From contig NC_053408.1 of the NCBI RefSeq assembly GCF_016859285.1, forward strand, positions 8,710,213 to 8,774,212: a stretch of DNA of 64,000 bases. Direction: 5' to 3'. The position numbers were made by a program, and so were the translations under genes. Below, in pieces: positions 23,901 to 34,300 of the stretch. Below the pieces are notes generated by a model. That model searched no databases, was not told the DNA's origin, and was given only the letters and a program-made list of their open reading frames with translations. Every line of letters begins with the position of its first letter. Positions within the stretch are counted from its first letter, which is position 1. Origin of the DNA: Xiphias gladius. Its lineage: Eukaryota; Chordata; Actinopteri; Istiophoriformes; Xiphiidae.

Positions 23901-26100
23901 TTTCACCTTAGCTTCAAAAACTAATTTAGAGACGAAACAAACACCAAGATTTAGTGCTTAAAATTCAACATGAAGCATCCAATGTGTTCCTAAAATTCAG
24001 TGGCAGCATTGGGAAACAAAAACAGAACAGCCTTGCGTAGCCTTGTTTTGATTCGGTTTCAAAAAGATTTTTCATCCAGCACTCAGTTTCACAAACACTG
24101 AGGCTTTAGAGATATCAGGGTCACAGCTGTGCATTGTCTGCATATCAATGGCGCTGTAAAGTTACCTGTAGATAGTAGGAGACGCTTCCTCCTGAGCCCA
24201 TGTCCCTATCCACTGCTTGGACTCGGTAGATGCTACTTCCTGGAGCAGTGTCCTGGTAAAGAGACAAGAGATTCTATAACCCTAAAAAGCACTTTATTCT
24301 CTGTTATTTTAATTTGTTTAACACAGTCGTCAGATTTAGAGGAAGTTCATGGCACAGCAAGACCTTTAGACGGGATTCACTGTATGAACTAAATTATATT
24401 TAGTGTATTTGTTTGATATACTGTACCTCTGGGATATCAATGATGAAAGGCAGGTTCTGAAATTCAGGTGATTCATCATTTGCGTCAGTGACAAACACTC
24501 TCACTGTCTCAACAACCTGAAAGCAAGAACAAAAACACAAAATCTCAACCACAAATAAAAACAACTACGCAATTTGTAATTAATTTCAAGGCTATATCCT
24601 TTTAAAAAAAAAAAAAAAAAAGAGGAATAATTAACTGAAAATGACCAGAAAAAATTGACCATTGATCTTTTTCATAGATCTATCTTTTTTTTTGTTCTAT
24701 TTCACAATTACAACTTAGTGTTATTGCCAAACCTGTAAAAACATGTAATGGATCGGAGGTTATGGACGTAGAAATGATGTGATTATGTTGGGATTGTCAG
24801 TATAAAACAAAAATACATCACATATATGGCAAGAACTTACTTTATTTCGACCGTCCGTTATGCTCACGAGCACTGAGATTTCATCTTGTTTCTACAGAGT
24901 AAAGGTAAATGTCACTTTGAGCCACAGTGGTGACAAATTTCCTAAACAAGAGTCTCGTTAACAGGCTCACCTCTCTGTCGAGCTCCCGAATTAGAGTCAC
25001 GTTTCCAGATTTGGGTTCCACCCTAAAATATTCTTTGGAGCCCTTTTCAAAATTCAGACCATACCGTATCGGGTCCCCCTCGGGATCTGTGCCATTCAGG
25101 ATGTATATCTGTGTACCTATGTGGAAACAAATGACAAAGAGAAACAATAGTGTCAAATTGTCAAAAGTAGCCTTCTAGGTCCATGAAAATCGCGCAGTAG
25201 AGGCGCAAATGCCTTTGTTTCATTTCTCAGTGTTTCTTATTCAGTGTAAATGGCATGTTTGATAATCAGGTCAGAGGAGCCACCATCCACAATGTTTTCT
25301 TCCACGTAAGTCTTGATGTACGTCACAATCCAAAAGGTATTAAAGTGATTAGCTGGAGCCTCATACCAGTATGATCATTTCATCGCTGCACTAACGCACT
25401 CAAAATAAACACCTTTAAACCAGACTGAACTTCATGGCTATGATTGCCAATGTCATCTTTAGACTGCATGTGAGACTTACCAACTGGGGTGTCCTCAGAG
25501 ATGCTGAACAAGGCCATATTCCCATTTGTACTGCCGGGTCCATTATCATAAAAATATGGAGCATAGTCTGATTGCCCTTTAAAGGAAAACATATAAACAT
25601 ACTCCAAGTTATTTGAGTAAAAGAGAAATGAAAAAATGATGACATAACATATTAGCAAGCTACTCCATATACTGTATAAACCTTAAGAATGTCAGATATG
25701 TCATATAGATGTGTCTATATTTTGTTCTGTTTCTAAGGGAAATGCTTATGTAATTAAGTGATAACTGTGGCACTCACTTGCTAAAAAGGGCAGGAACCGA
25801 AAGCAGGGAGGAGGAGGAGGAGGAGGATGGACATGGATTATAAATATATTTTGATTTAAGTTTTTACTATCAAAATACAAACAAAACACATAGCCACACA
25901 TTTAAGTATGAAGTACAAGCAGCAAGAACAGTCTACACCAAGATGGACATGCCCTCCGAGTGTTAGAGGATTAACCAGATAAAGGCACGGCAGTAAGTCT
26001 TAACCACAAACAAAACTGGAAAAAAGAAAGAGAGCCTACCCAAGGTGAAGTGAAGCAGGAGGAGAAACAGTAAAGCATGCGTTTTCTTTTCTTTCTTCAT
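11391..26100 (-). CDS. cdhr1: CDHR1, photoreceptor cadherin (cadherin-related family member 1)
   Basis: Common coding exons, in transcript order: 26040-26100, 25481-25576, 24971-25116, 24841-24891, 24427-24516, 24166-24252, 22731-22847, 21166-21309, 21016-21094, 20792-20892, 20492-20695, 19742-19894, 18760-18924, 18040-18107, 15972-16200 and 14034-14288. A terminal exon follows at either 11391-11921 or 12652-12849. The long product is 858 aa, against 859 in human. A signal peptide starts at [16 protein letters not shown]. Six extracellular cadherin repeats follow, with calcium motifs including [62 protein letters not shown] and DMNDHSPEF. All introns are GT-AG except the one between 20492 and 19894, which must use a GC donor. 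CDHR1 sits at the base of photoreceptor outer segments and supports disc formation; its loss causes cone-rod dystrophy in people. Position beside lrit2 agrees with the conserved block. Confidence 0.93.
12652..12849 (-). CDS. cdhr1: cdhr1 proximal alternative terminal exon (17a): transmembrane helix and short tail
   Basis: The acceptor is gtgcttttcag at 12850-12860, and the exon is phase 0 after the same upstream exon. It encodes 65 residues: [18 protein letters not shown], a transmembrane helix ([19 protein letters not shown]) and a short basic tail ending KVMRRVK before TGA at 12652-12654. It aligns without gaps to the start of exon 17b over about 55 residues: KG at the same offset, a shared proline, LVTxxIST against GVTVLIST, and SRINP against NRIMP. 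It therefore looks like a tandem exon duplicate. Use of this exon gives a 747-aa protein. The stop overlaps a splice donor sequence, and no canonical poly(A) hexamer follows before exon 17b. Confidence 0.72.
   Translation of the reverse strand: MKGRIISYFMGLSKRPLTVFGICLSIVTSLILVTICISTILYCNAVKKSRINPESNYIKVMRRVK
12850..14033 (-). other. cdhr1 intron 16, proximal part
   Basis: AT-rich intron sequence between exon 16 and exon 17a. I see no further exon or structured element in it. Confidence 0.5.
15037..15276. mobile_element. MITE-like element in cdhr1 intron 15
   Basis: About 240 bp with terminal inverted repeats of about 23 bp: 'taaaggaccagtgtgtaag' at the left end and 'cctacacagtggtccttta' at the right, with two mismatches between the arms over the full repeat. 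It has no coding capacity. I recognise this as a repeat type abundant in percomorph genomes. It lies between cdhr1 exons 15 and 16 and does not touch splice sites. Confidence 0.75.
16201..18039 (-). other. cdhr1 intron 14
   Basis: An intron of about 1.8 kb with no recognisable exon. An AT-rich direct-inverted stretch around 16362-16392 ('attaatagatcactctattaata') can fold locally. Confidence 0.5.
18960..19640. repeat. Repeat cluster in cdhr1 intron 12, including a family A copy
   Basis: At 18965-18995 there is an 'acgtttagtcgattaatcgatt' type repeat, also seen near 30040 and 30255. From about 19300 to 19560 there is a family A copy in plus orientation, with 'gattcatcctctgtggac' and 'gaatgtctgtcc'. 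The sequence is non-coding. Confidence 0.6.
20490..20491 (-). promoter_or_regulatory. GC splice donor of cdhr1 intron 11
   Basis: Exon 11 ends ...GATCAG at 20492 and the intron starts gcaggt. Only this cut keeps the conserved reading NDSDQ|GANAKF. The nearest GT, four bases downstream, would frameshift into a stop within a few codons. GC-AG introns make up about 1% of vertebrate introns, so this is rare but legitimate. Confidence 0.75.
23570..24090. repeat. Degraded interspersed repeat with an internal hairpin, cdhr1 intron 6
   Basis: The words 'ctggaagccatgcgcaaag' and 'cctagctgctggattttgg' resemble an interspersed repeat I associate with many teleost genomes. Within it, 23602-23627 and 23640-23665 form a 26-bp inverted repeat with one mismatch and a 12-nt loop. 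No protein is encoded. Confidence 0.45.
25809..25828. repeat. GAG trinucleotide microsatellite in cdhr1 intron 1
   Basis: About six tandem GAG/AGG units close to the upstream side of a candidate microexon acceptor. Confidence 0.8.
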
Positions 26101-26330
26101 CCTGGTGGGGAGGTAAGGCTTGGCTGGCTCATGTGGAAGGCTTAGTGGAGGGAAAGCGAGCAGCGAGTGTCGTGCCCTTCTGGAGGTGCCTCGGCGGCTC
26201 AGGAGGAAGAGGCTGGGACAGATTCTCAGGCGCTAATCCAGTGACGCATCCCTTCCCTCGGCAGACATCTTCTTCCAGACTGCTCTCGCTCTGATTTCTC
26301 CTGAAAAACTACACATTGAGCGAAGAGTTC
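26101..26330 (-). promoter_or_regulatory. cdhr1: cdhr1 5' UTR and proximal promoter
   Basis: Sequence upstream of the cdhr1 ATG at 26100. It holds TAATCC at 26234-26239, a CRX/OTX core site 134 bp from the start codon. The site reads TAATCC on the plus strand, so it is inverted relative to cdhr1. No TATA box is evident. The transcription start is unknown. Confidence 0.4.
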
Positions 26331-27599
26331 AGGTTTCACACAATGTGGTGTTATCACACCCCAGCACACGTGACAATGTACACATCAGGCACTGCACCCA
26401 TGATTACTGTTAAATCACTTTGTGACATACTACACCTCTTTAGACTTACAATGAAGTGTTTGAAATCAGTGATGCTCTCAGTACTGTAATATACTGTATG
26501 TACTCCAGTTTATGCACTGGGAACATCAAATAAACATTCTTTCTCGTCGTGTGCTGCACATTTGTTTCTTTTTATTTGTAGACACATGGCACATTTGGCT
26601 CCTTGGCTGATGTTTTAAAGGGTTTCAACAAACTCATTAGTCCCATTTAGCGAGTCCCAATTGCTAAGCCTCCTGTGGCTGCTCTCCTTGGCAGCTCAAT
26701 GAGCAACACAACCGAGAGCTTATAGCCAAATGGCTTTCTTTGGCCTTTGCACTCCACTTTCCCTGGGAAACCCAGTGACCTGTCAATCACTACGTGTCAA
26801 GACAGATAACATGGTCCAAGAGGCTGTTACTCAACATTATGTACAGTTGTCTGATTTTAAATTATGAGCTGCAGGCCTACTTCACATTTTGAGTTCAGTT
26901 TAATGTAAATATGTCGTGTCACACATGACGTTTGCCACTAAGAGCTGTTTAAAATTGTGCGACATACTTCTGGTGTGAATCACTTGCAGATTAAGCTGGT
27001 CAAAACAAAAAAGCTGAGCTCAGTTAGACAGTGCAGCCTAAAAACAAACAGCTGATCTGATTTTTAAAAAAAGGAAAAACACAGACAGCGTCTGACGGCC
27101 AAAGTGGAAAACCGAGTGTGACGTTTCGATCTTGCAACCATCCCCGTGCCTGATGACGGTCAAAAGCCCGAAACGTCATGCTTTTTATTTTTGAACACAG
27201 TTTCCACTTGGGCCTTGGGGGAGTTTTGCACCTTTTTTTTTTTTTTTAATAAATCAGATCCACTTACAAGCAGGGGTCTTGTGAGTGCACAGTTGCCTGC
27301 CATTTCAGCGAGACGTGTTCACTGCATTGACAAACTCATTCCGAGGTGCAGACGTATACTTCCCGTATTCACAGGTATAAAAATAGGGTCTGACGTTCAG
27401 TGACACTCGTACACATCACTGGTTGGCAGCCAATGATAAATCTTCTCTGTTCACTAAAATAAATACAATCCACAGGCTTCTCAGTGTTTATACTGGAATT
27501 TGACAGTGAGGACACAATAATTAAATGTTCAATTAAGGTAGAAAATATATACATGGAAGAACTATGCAAATATAAAGTTGCTTGATTTCAAGGAGACAT

Positions 27600-28075
27600 C
27601 CTCCATTCAAAATATTACTTAAGTAAAAGCACAGAAGTATTATCAGCAAAATGTACTTGTGTATTGAAAGTAATAGTACTCATTAAGCAGGATGTCCCCT
27701 TTTGCAGTGTTATATTATGATATATGGTTTATTATTGGATTATTATTACTGATTTATTATCATATAAGCAACATTTTAATGTTGTAGTTGGTCAAGGTGG
27801 AGATATTTAGCTAATGACTAACTAACTACTTGTATACTGTTGGGATCTTTATTCTATAATAAATCATATTTTACAAGCAGCTCATGGGGTTTTTCCCCAG
27901 AAAATCTGAATAGAAAAGAATTAGAGTTCAGTTTCCTTTTTAAATGTAGTGAAGTAGTTTATTTTTTTTATTAAATATAAAGTAGCATTAAGCAGAAATA
28001 CTCAAGTAAAGTACAAGAACCTCTAAAATGTACTTAAATACTGAAATAATGTACTAAATTGTTTTCCAACACTGA
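27600..28075. repeat. Dispersed fish repeat, family B copy
   Basis: Shares 'agtaatagtactcatta', 'tgttgggatctttattcta' and the ending 'caagtaaagtacaagaacc' with the family B type seen at 9.2-9.9 kb. Non-coding. Confidence 0.6.
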
Positions 28076-28129
28076 AAAATATTGGGGGGAAAAAAATCAG
28101 TTGAGGGAGGTTGCACTTAGGCACAGCTT

Positions 28130-28890
28130 TGAGCTGCATGCTAACTTTAGCATGCTAACATGCTGATATTTAGCATGTATAATGTTTACAATCTTAGCTG
28201 TGTGTGTGTAACTGTGAGTTCGATACGTGGTGGTTGGATCGCTCTTAATGAGAAGAAACAGCAGGACAGAGACAGGTGATAAACTTTCATAAGCAGCTTC
28301 AGCTGATTATTAGGTGCAGATGAAAATATTTAAACTTGTCAATATGTAAATAATTAACTGTGTAAAAATAACTATGACAATAGTTAACTGTGTAAACAAT
28401 TTAAATATATTTTGTTCTATGTAACTCAAATATATAAATTAACACAGTTGCTTCTCTTCTAAACCTCAGTGTTGTCGCATGCTATTATTTGCTAATTAGC
28501 ACTAAACACAACATACAGAGACTGGCGTGAATGTCTGAATGAAATATTTAGTCATAAACCAAAGTATTGGACAAATTAACATTTTGACCTGATGATGGCG
28601 CAAGAGCCTGGTCGAGGGGATCCCCAAAGTTATTACAATTTGTCCTGAAGGGGAACATGAATGTCTGTACCAGATTTCATTGCAGTCCATCCAACAGCTG
28701 TGTAAACGATTCACTAAAAGACACGAATGTCAACCTCATGGCGGCGCAAGGGGAAAAGTCAGGGGATGGGCAAAGTTATTAGGATTCATCCCCTGGGGAA
28801 CATGAATGTCTGTACAAAACCCCAAGGCAATCTGTCCAGTAGTTGCTAAGATATTTCACTGTGGACCAAAGTGGTGGACTGACATTGCCT
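28130..28890. repeat. Dispersed fish repeat, family A copies
   Basis: Contains two tandem-like copies of the block with 'catgaatgtctgtac' (28657-28671 and 28800-28814), each preceded by 'ccaaagttatta' or 'gcaaagttatta'. A run of 'catgctaac' palindromic words near 28137-28170 is also shared with the copy at 4.3-4.9 kb. Confidence 0.6.
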
Positions 28891-29046
28891 AAATCTATTT
28901 AAACATGAATTAAAACACTGTTCAGTAAAAGGTTTTGTCTGATATGAAAACAACCTACGTCTCTGCACAATTTATGACAAACGTTGGTTAAAATGGTGAA
29001 ACTATAACACAACATGTGCAGACTCATTTTCCTCTTTAACGTCTCC

Positions 29047-29054
29047 CTCTCTCG

Positions 29055-29098
<44 letters not shown>

Positions 29099-29100
29099 GA
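29047..29100. repeat. CT/CA compound microsatellite
   Basis: A tract of (CT)n followed by (CA)n with one interruption. Confidence 0.9.
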
Positions 29101-31222
29101 CAGACTCAAGCCCATGTTAAGCAGTTACGACCTTGGACCCTCGCCAAATATTGGTCATCAATCTGAAAATGACTGACAGAGGGCAACTTTTATCCCCAGT
29201 AATGGCAGCTCTCTGCCTGCTGAAGCTTTCCCCAATCCCATCCATTATTGCCCTCTTTATCCCTCCCATCTGCAGGGTTTTTCAACGCATGGTATGTATA
29301 TGAACCATACACGAACACCATCTGAGAGACCGAAACACTGCCTGGCAGCTGTGTGCTCCACGTGTATGTGCTTTAATGAAGCACCTGCATATTTACAGAT
29401 GTTAGCATCTGCTGCAAATGCCCTGGTTTGGAGGTTTAATTTTAGAGGAGCAGCCAGATGGTGTACAAGAAGATTACTACGCTAAGCCTTTGTCATCTGC
29501 TGCTACATACTGACTGCTTATAGGCAAATACAAGGTGGACCCCCACTGGTCCGTTTTAGTGTGGCCAGAACCACTGAGCGTGTGGATGACAAATGGTAAA
29601 ATATGTACGTTTTTGATTATTTAGAAGTGAAGAGTTGTGGACAAAACTTCACACCTACATTTCATTGCACTGATTTTAGACACCGCTCACTATAAATGTA
29701 AGCTGCTGCTGTGGTTAGTGGAGTGTTGGTGGTTAGCTTTTCAGAGGTCACTGAATTACCAATAAACTTGTATAACTTAACTATAACCTAATTATTGTTA
29801 CCGTTACAAGTTTTTCAACAAACTGGATAATTCGATTGTTGGAATAGTCTTTTATAATATAATATAAAGTAATATAACATAATATAAATGATTTCCCAAA
29901 AGATAATTAACTGATTAGAAAAAAGAAGGCAAGCGTTCGATCACTGATTTAAGAAGAAACTATACTAAACAAAAACTCTGCGTAACAATTCTAACAGGCC
30001 ACAGGGCCATAATTAAAGGGCCCAACTAATCTAGAGCTGCAACGATTAGTTGACTAATCGGAGACAGGTGAAATTAAAAACATTCGATGGTTGGAGAATA
30101 GAGAATTTCATGCTGTTCTGTGTAATACACAGCACAATAGTAAATTCAATATCTTTGGGTTTTGGACTGTTGATGGGACAGAACATTTGAAAACGTCACC
30201 TTGTGGTTCTAGGAAATTATGAGCATTTTTCAGTTTTCCAACATTTTATAGACAAAACGATGAATCGACTAATCGGGAAAATGTATTTATTAATTTGGTT
30301 TTGAAATGGGACAATGTACATCAGTCAACATTCAAATAGATGTAAATGTACCCCAGTTAGCCAAAAGGCTCATTTTCATTGGCAGTCACATATCGGCAAA
30401 TAATTGGCAGAACAATCGATAATGAAAGTAATCCGTTCTTCACTTCATTTTGACTTGTCACAGTAGGAAACGAAGCGGTGTTACTAGGAACATTAACAAT
30501 AGCTCTGTTGTATTCAGCAGTCCCAGTGAGCTGACATTAATAATACCAGGGCCCTGAAACTTACGCAGCTCAATGGAATTCAGCCATAATTACGTTCATT
30601 ATTTACATTGTGCTTTTCCTATTGTGACATGTCAAAATATCCTCTGTGAAAAAGGCCTATATCAGAAATTATGTCATCTCACCCTCTGCTGGATTTTAAG
30701 ATCACTATCCAAAAAACAGGTAAGCTACAACTGACCTGGCACAGAAGCAACATCTGACAAAAAACATCACTTTGTGTGTTTTTATTGAGTGATTCCATTG
30801 TTGAAATGACTGTAAATCTTCTTACAAATATACAGTATGAGCTAATGATCTTTTTAACCCATCACAGAAGTGCAGTATCAGTTTATACTGGAGCAAGTAA
30901 ATACAGAATTGTCATTTATTGTGAGTATGGTTGACATATGCGGCATTTCTGTTGCATATACCAGATTCTTTAACTTTCAAGAGAAAATAAATAGAAAACA
31001 TAAACAACAATACAAAGGACATCCGAGGCAGACAAAAAATATGCTGACAGACAGATTTAAACCATCTGTAAACCCCCTTGGATAAACCAGGTACTTCCTC
31101 AATCAAGGTAAGAGCTCTGTCTGTGTTTTATCAATGTACAACTATTTGTCTTCTTAACTTGGAATGGCAACATGCACCAGAGAGTGCAATCCTCATCTTT
31201 CCACGCTTGCAAAACATTCATG

Positions 31223-31228
31223 TTTATT
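31223..31228 (-). terminator. Poly(A) signal for ghitm
   Basis: TTTATT on the plus strand, AATAAA on the minus strand, about 120 nt after the ghitm stop codon. Further minus-strand AATAAA hexamers at 30915-30920 and 30781-30786 could give longer 3' ends. Confidence 0.45.
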
Positions 31229-31349
31229 TACTAGTTAGATAAGAATTGCCACTAAAAGATAACGCCTGGTGTATGCTGCTAGTAACAACACATGACTTTG
31301 TTCAGCTCTGTGAAAGGTAAAACTGAAGCTGTGGGCATGTTGCTGCTGT

Positions 31350-34300
31350 TTACTTCCTCTTGCCGCCGCCACCGTTGGCCAGAATCATCACCAGCCTCAT
31401 GAAGATGTTCAGTGTGTCCATGTAAATCCCCATACACCTGTAAGATTATAAAGAACATAAGATCCACACCTTGGTCAAAGAACATACGGCGGCAAGAAAA
31501 AGTACGTGAATCCTATTAAAGTATCTGCTTTTCTGCATTAATTGGTCATAAAATGCGATCTCATCTTCATCTTAGTCACAAGTGTAGACAAACACAATGT
31601 GCTCTAGCTAACAACACACATTTTAATTGTTTCTATCTTTTTTGAACACACCCTTTAAACATGCACAGTGGTGGTGGATCAAGTAAGTGAACCCTTGGAT
31701 TTAATAACTCGTCAAACATCCTTTGGCAACAATAACCTCAAACAAGTGCTTCCGGCAGCTTCCGGATCAGACCTGCACAACATTGAGGAGGAATGTTGGA
31801 CCATTCTTCTTACAGAACTGCTTCTGCTCAACCATGCCGGGTGTAGCGGCTCTCCGAGCTTATTCCAAAGCATTCCTATTGGCTTAAGGTCTGGGCTAAG
31901 ACTGGGCCACTCCAAAAATGGAGTCATTCTGTAGTAGATTTATTTTGATGTTTAGGATCGTTGCATCACCCAGCTTCTACTGAGCTCCAGCTGGTTGGAC
32001 AGCATCCCTGACATTATCCTCTAGGATACCTTGATAATGGCGAGCTGTTCAGGCCCAGAGGCAGCAAAGCAGCTCCAAATCACGATGGTCCCGCCAACTT
32101 ACTTCACCTTTGGAATGATGTTGGTAAGCAGTACCCCTTTTACTGCTATACGTAGTACTAGGGATGTCCTGTTACCAGAAATTTAGTAGTTTGTACCAAT
32201 ACCACTGACATTCCGTGATTCTCAATACCAAACTTGATACCCCGGCGCATGCACACACCCCTCCCATATAGTCAGTGTGCAAGCAGTTGTTTAAATTGAC
32301 TAACATACATGGTGACAGACCAATAGTTTGAAACTATTAATTTAAAAAGTGAATGTACATTTTAACAGAGTGAACCGTAATGACGGTACATTAACCTACA
32401 CAAGATAACGTTAGCGTTTGCGAACGTTGTGTGTGGAGCGTTGCTATGACGGATGCCAGGTGTCGCAATTCACAAAATATAACAGCAACATTTCAGGATA
32501 TGAACATTTTGATGACATGTAAATGAAAAAGTAACAACTGAAACTCAATCACCCTGAATTCTATGTACAGAGCTTGATACCTGTCTTTGATGTGCTTCAA
32601 TAAGTTTGAAGAGTTTCCTCCTTTGGTTTGAAATGCTCCGTTACACTGTTTGCATACTGGCGTTTAGTCGTTTATAACTTGTCCCTGATGTTCGCCTCAA
32701 ACAAAGTGACTCTTGCTGTGTTTTTTTTTTTTCTTCCACAAGTTGCGGTGGACCTGTTGCTGCACCTGCACTTTCTGCCGCCATTGCACTTGTTGTTGTT
32801 ACTGGTACTGTGTTTGCTTTCCATCTTCTTCCTCCCTTTGGTTTTGAAGTCAGACTTGAACACTAGTGGGTCATTATGCTGCCCTTATCAATCCAGGAAG
32901 AATCACATCTCCAGCACCTACGACATATACGATACCTTTGGTAGCCCCGGTACTGTAGAAAAACAAGTACCGTGGACTGATCAATATCTTACCTCTTTGA
33001 GATGACACTGTAACCCTTTCCAGCTTAATGCTAATCAACAATTCTTGATCGTAAGTCTTTTTTGTGAGGCATGGTTCACATCAGCACATGCAATAGCAAA
33101 CTCAAAATGTTTCAGTGTTGTTTGTAAGTCAAAGTAGCTCTAACACACACCTCCAATCTTGCTTCATTGATTGGACAGGTTTACTAACTCCCGACTCCAG
33201 TTAGCTTTTGTTGATGTCTGAAGGCATCACATACCTTTTGTTACCCTCACTGTGAATCTTCGAATGATGTATATGTGGACAACAACACAATGATTTGTGT
33301 GTAATTAGTTAAAACAGATTGTGTTTGTTCATAATTGTAATTTAAAGTATGGTCAGATGTTTATCTAAGACAAATTTTTAAATAAATGCAGGTAATTCAT
33401 AAGGGTTCACTTACTTTTTCTTGCCACTGAAACTGAAATTACTCTGCAGAAAATGGCACTTTAAGTGTGCGGTAATATTTCCTGGAGTGACTTACGCGTT
33501 GATGGGGTCATATTTCTGTACACCGTAGAGTGGGTGTGTCTCTGCCCTCTTGATGACCTTCTGTGTATCATAGAGAAGGAACATGCTGAAAAGGACCAGG
33601 CCTCCATAGACGGCCACTGAGTAAAGCCCTGCTCCAAATGCTGAGGTGGGCGGCAGGAACATTGATCCTGAAAAAGACAAGAACATTTTCTGTGAGACTG
33701 ACAGATTCTGTACAGTGATGGAATCAAAGTGATAGCATATAGACCTAAATAATTAATTATCTGATTGTACTGATTGTCATGATATGTAGGTAGCTGAATG
33801 ATCAACTACCTACCTTAAGTTTTTACAGAAACTATAGTAATGTTTGACTACCACAGTGCTCAGTTTTAGTAACTGAATTGTTACCAAAGAAACATACAGC
33901 ATCATAATTGAACCATCACAAAAATGGCACATGGTCATGGCTGCCAGATATCTGTCCCTAACTGCCACCAAATTAGTTTCTTACACATTTGTTGAGCTGA
34001 ACATGAAAAAGAAAAAAGAAAAGAGGAAAAAGGAGAGCTTGTCTGCACACTGAAATTTGCAAGTTCTTTTGTCCCACACCCCAACTGGGGTGAGATGTGT
34101 ACACGGTCCACTTTCTTTGTTTCTTTGCTAAGATAAAAACAAAAGCAAAAAAAACAACCCAACAACAACAAAAAAAAAAAACTAATTGTTTGTACACCAT
34201 CTGACAAGCACAGATAGTAGAAAGTCTAACCAAGGAAGTCTTTACATCTTTCTTTAATATCCCATTACATTAACCAATTCACCTCATTTGTACAAGTATG

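Larger units (their letters stand above)
26340..31220. other. cdhr1-ghitm intergenic region
   Basis: About 5 kb without a recognisable exon on either strand. It holds a family B repeat (27600-28075), family A copies (28137-28195 and 28560-28890), a CT/CA microsatellite (29047-29100) and an 'actaatcg' repeat (30030-30290). The plus-strand frames in it are short and lack family features. The right end merges into the ghitm 3' untranslated region. Confidence 0.5.

Noticed and set aside
31668-33005. Plus-strand open frames of 88 and 125 aa in ghitm intron 7
   Set aside because: They fall inside a decayed Tc1-type transposon and its nested insertion, and are low-complexity or antisense to the transposase remnant.
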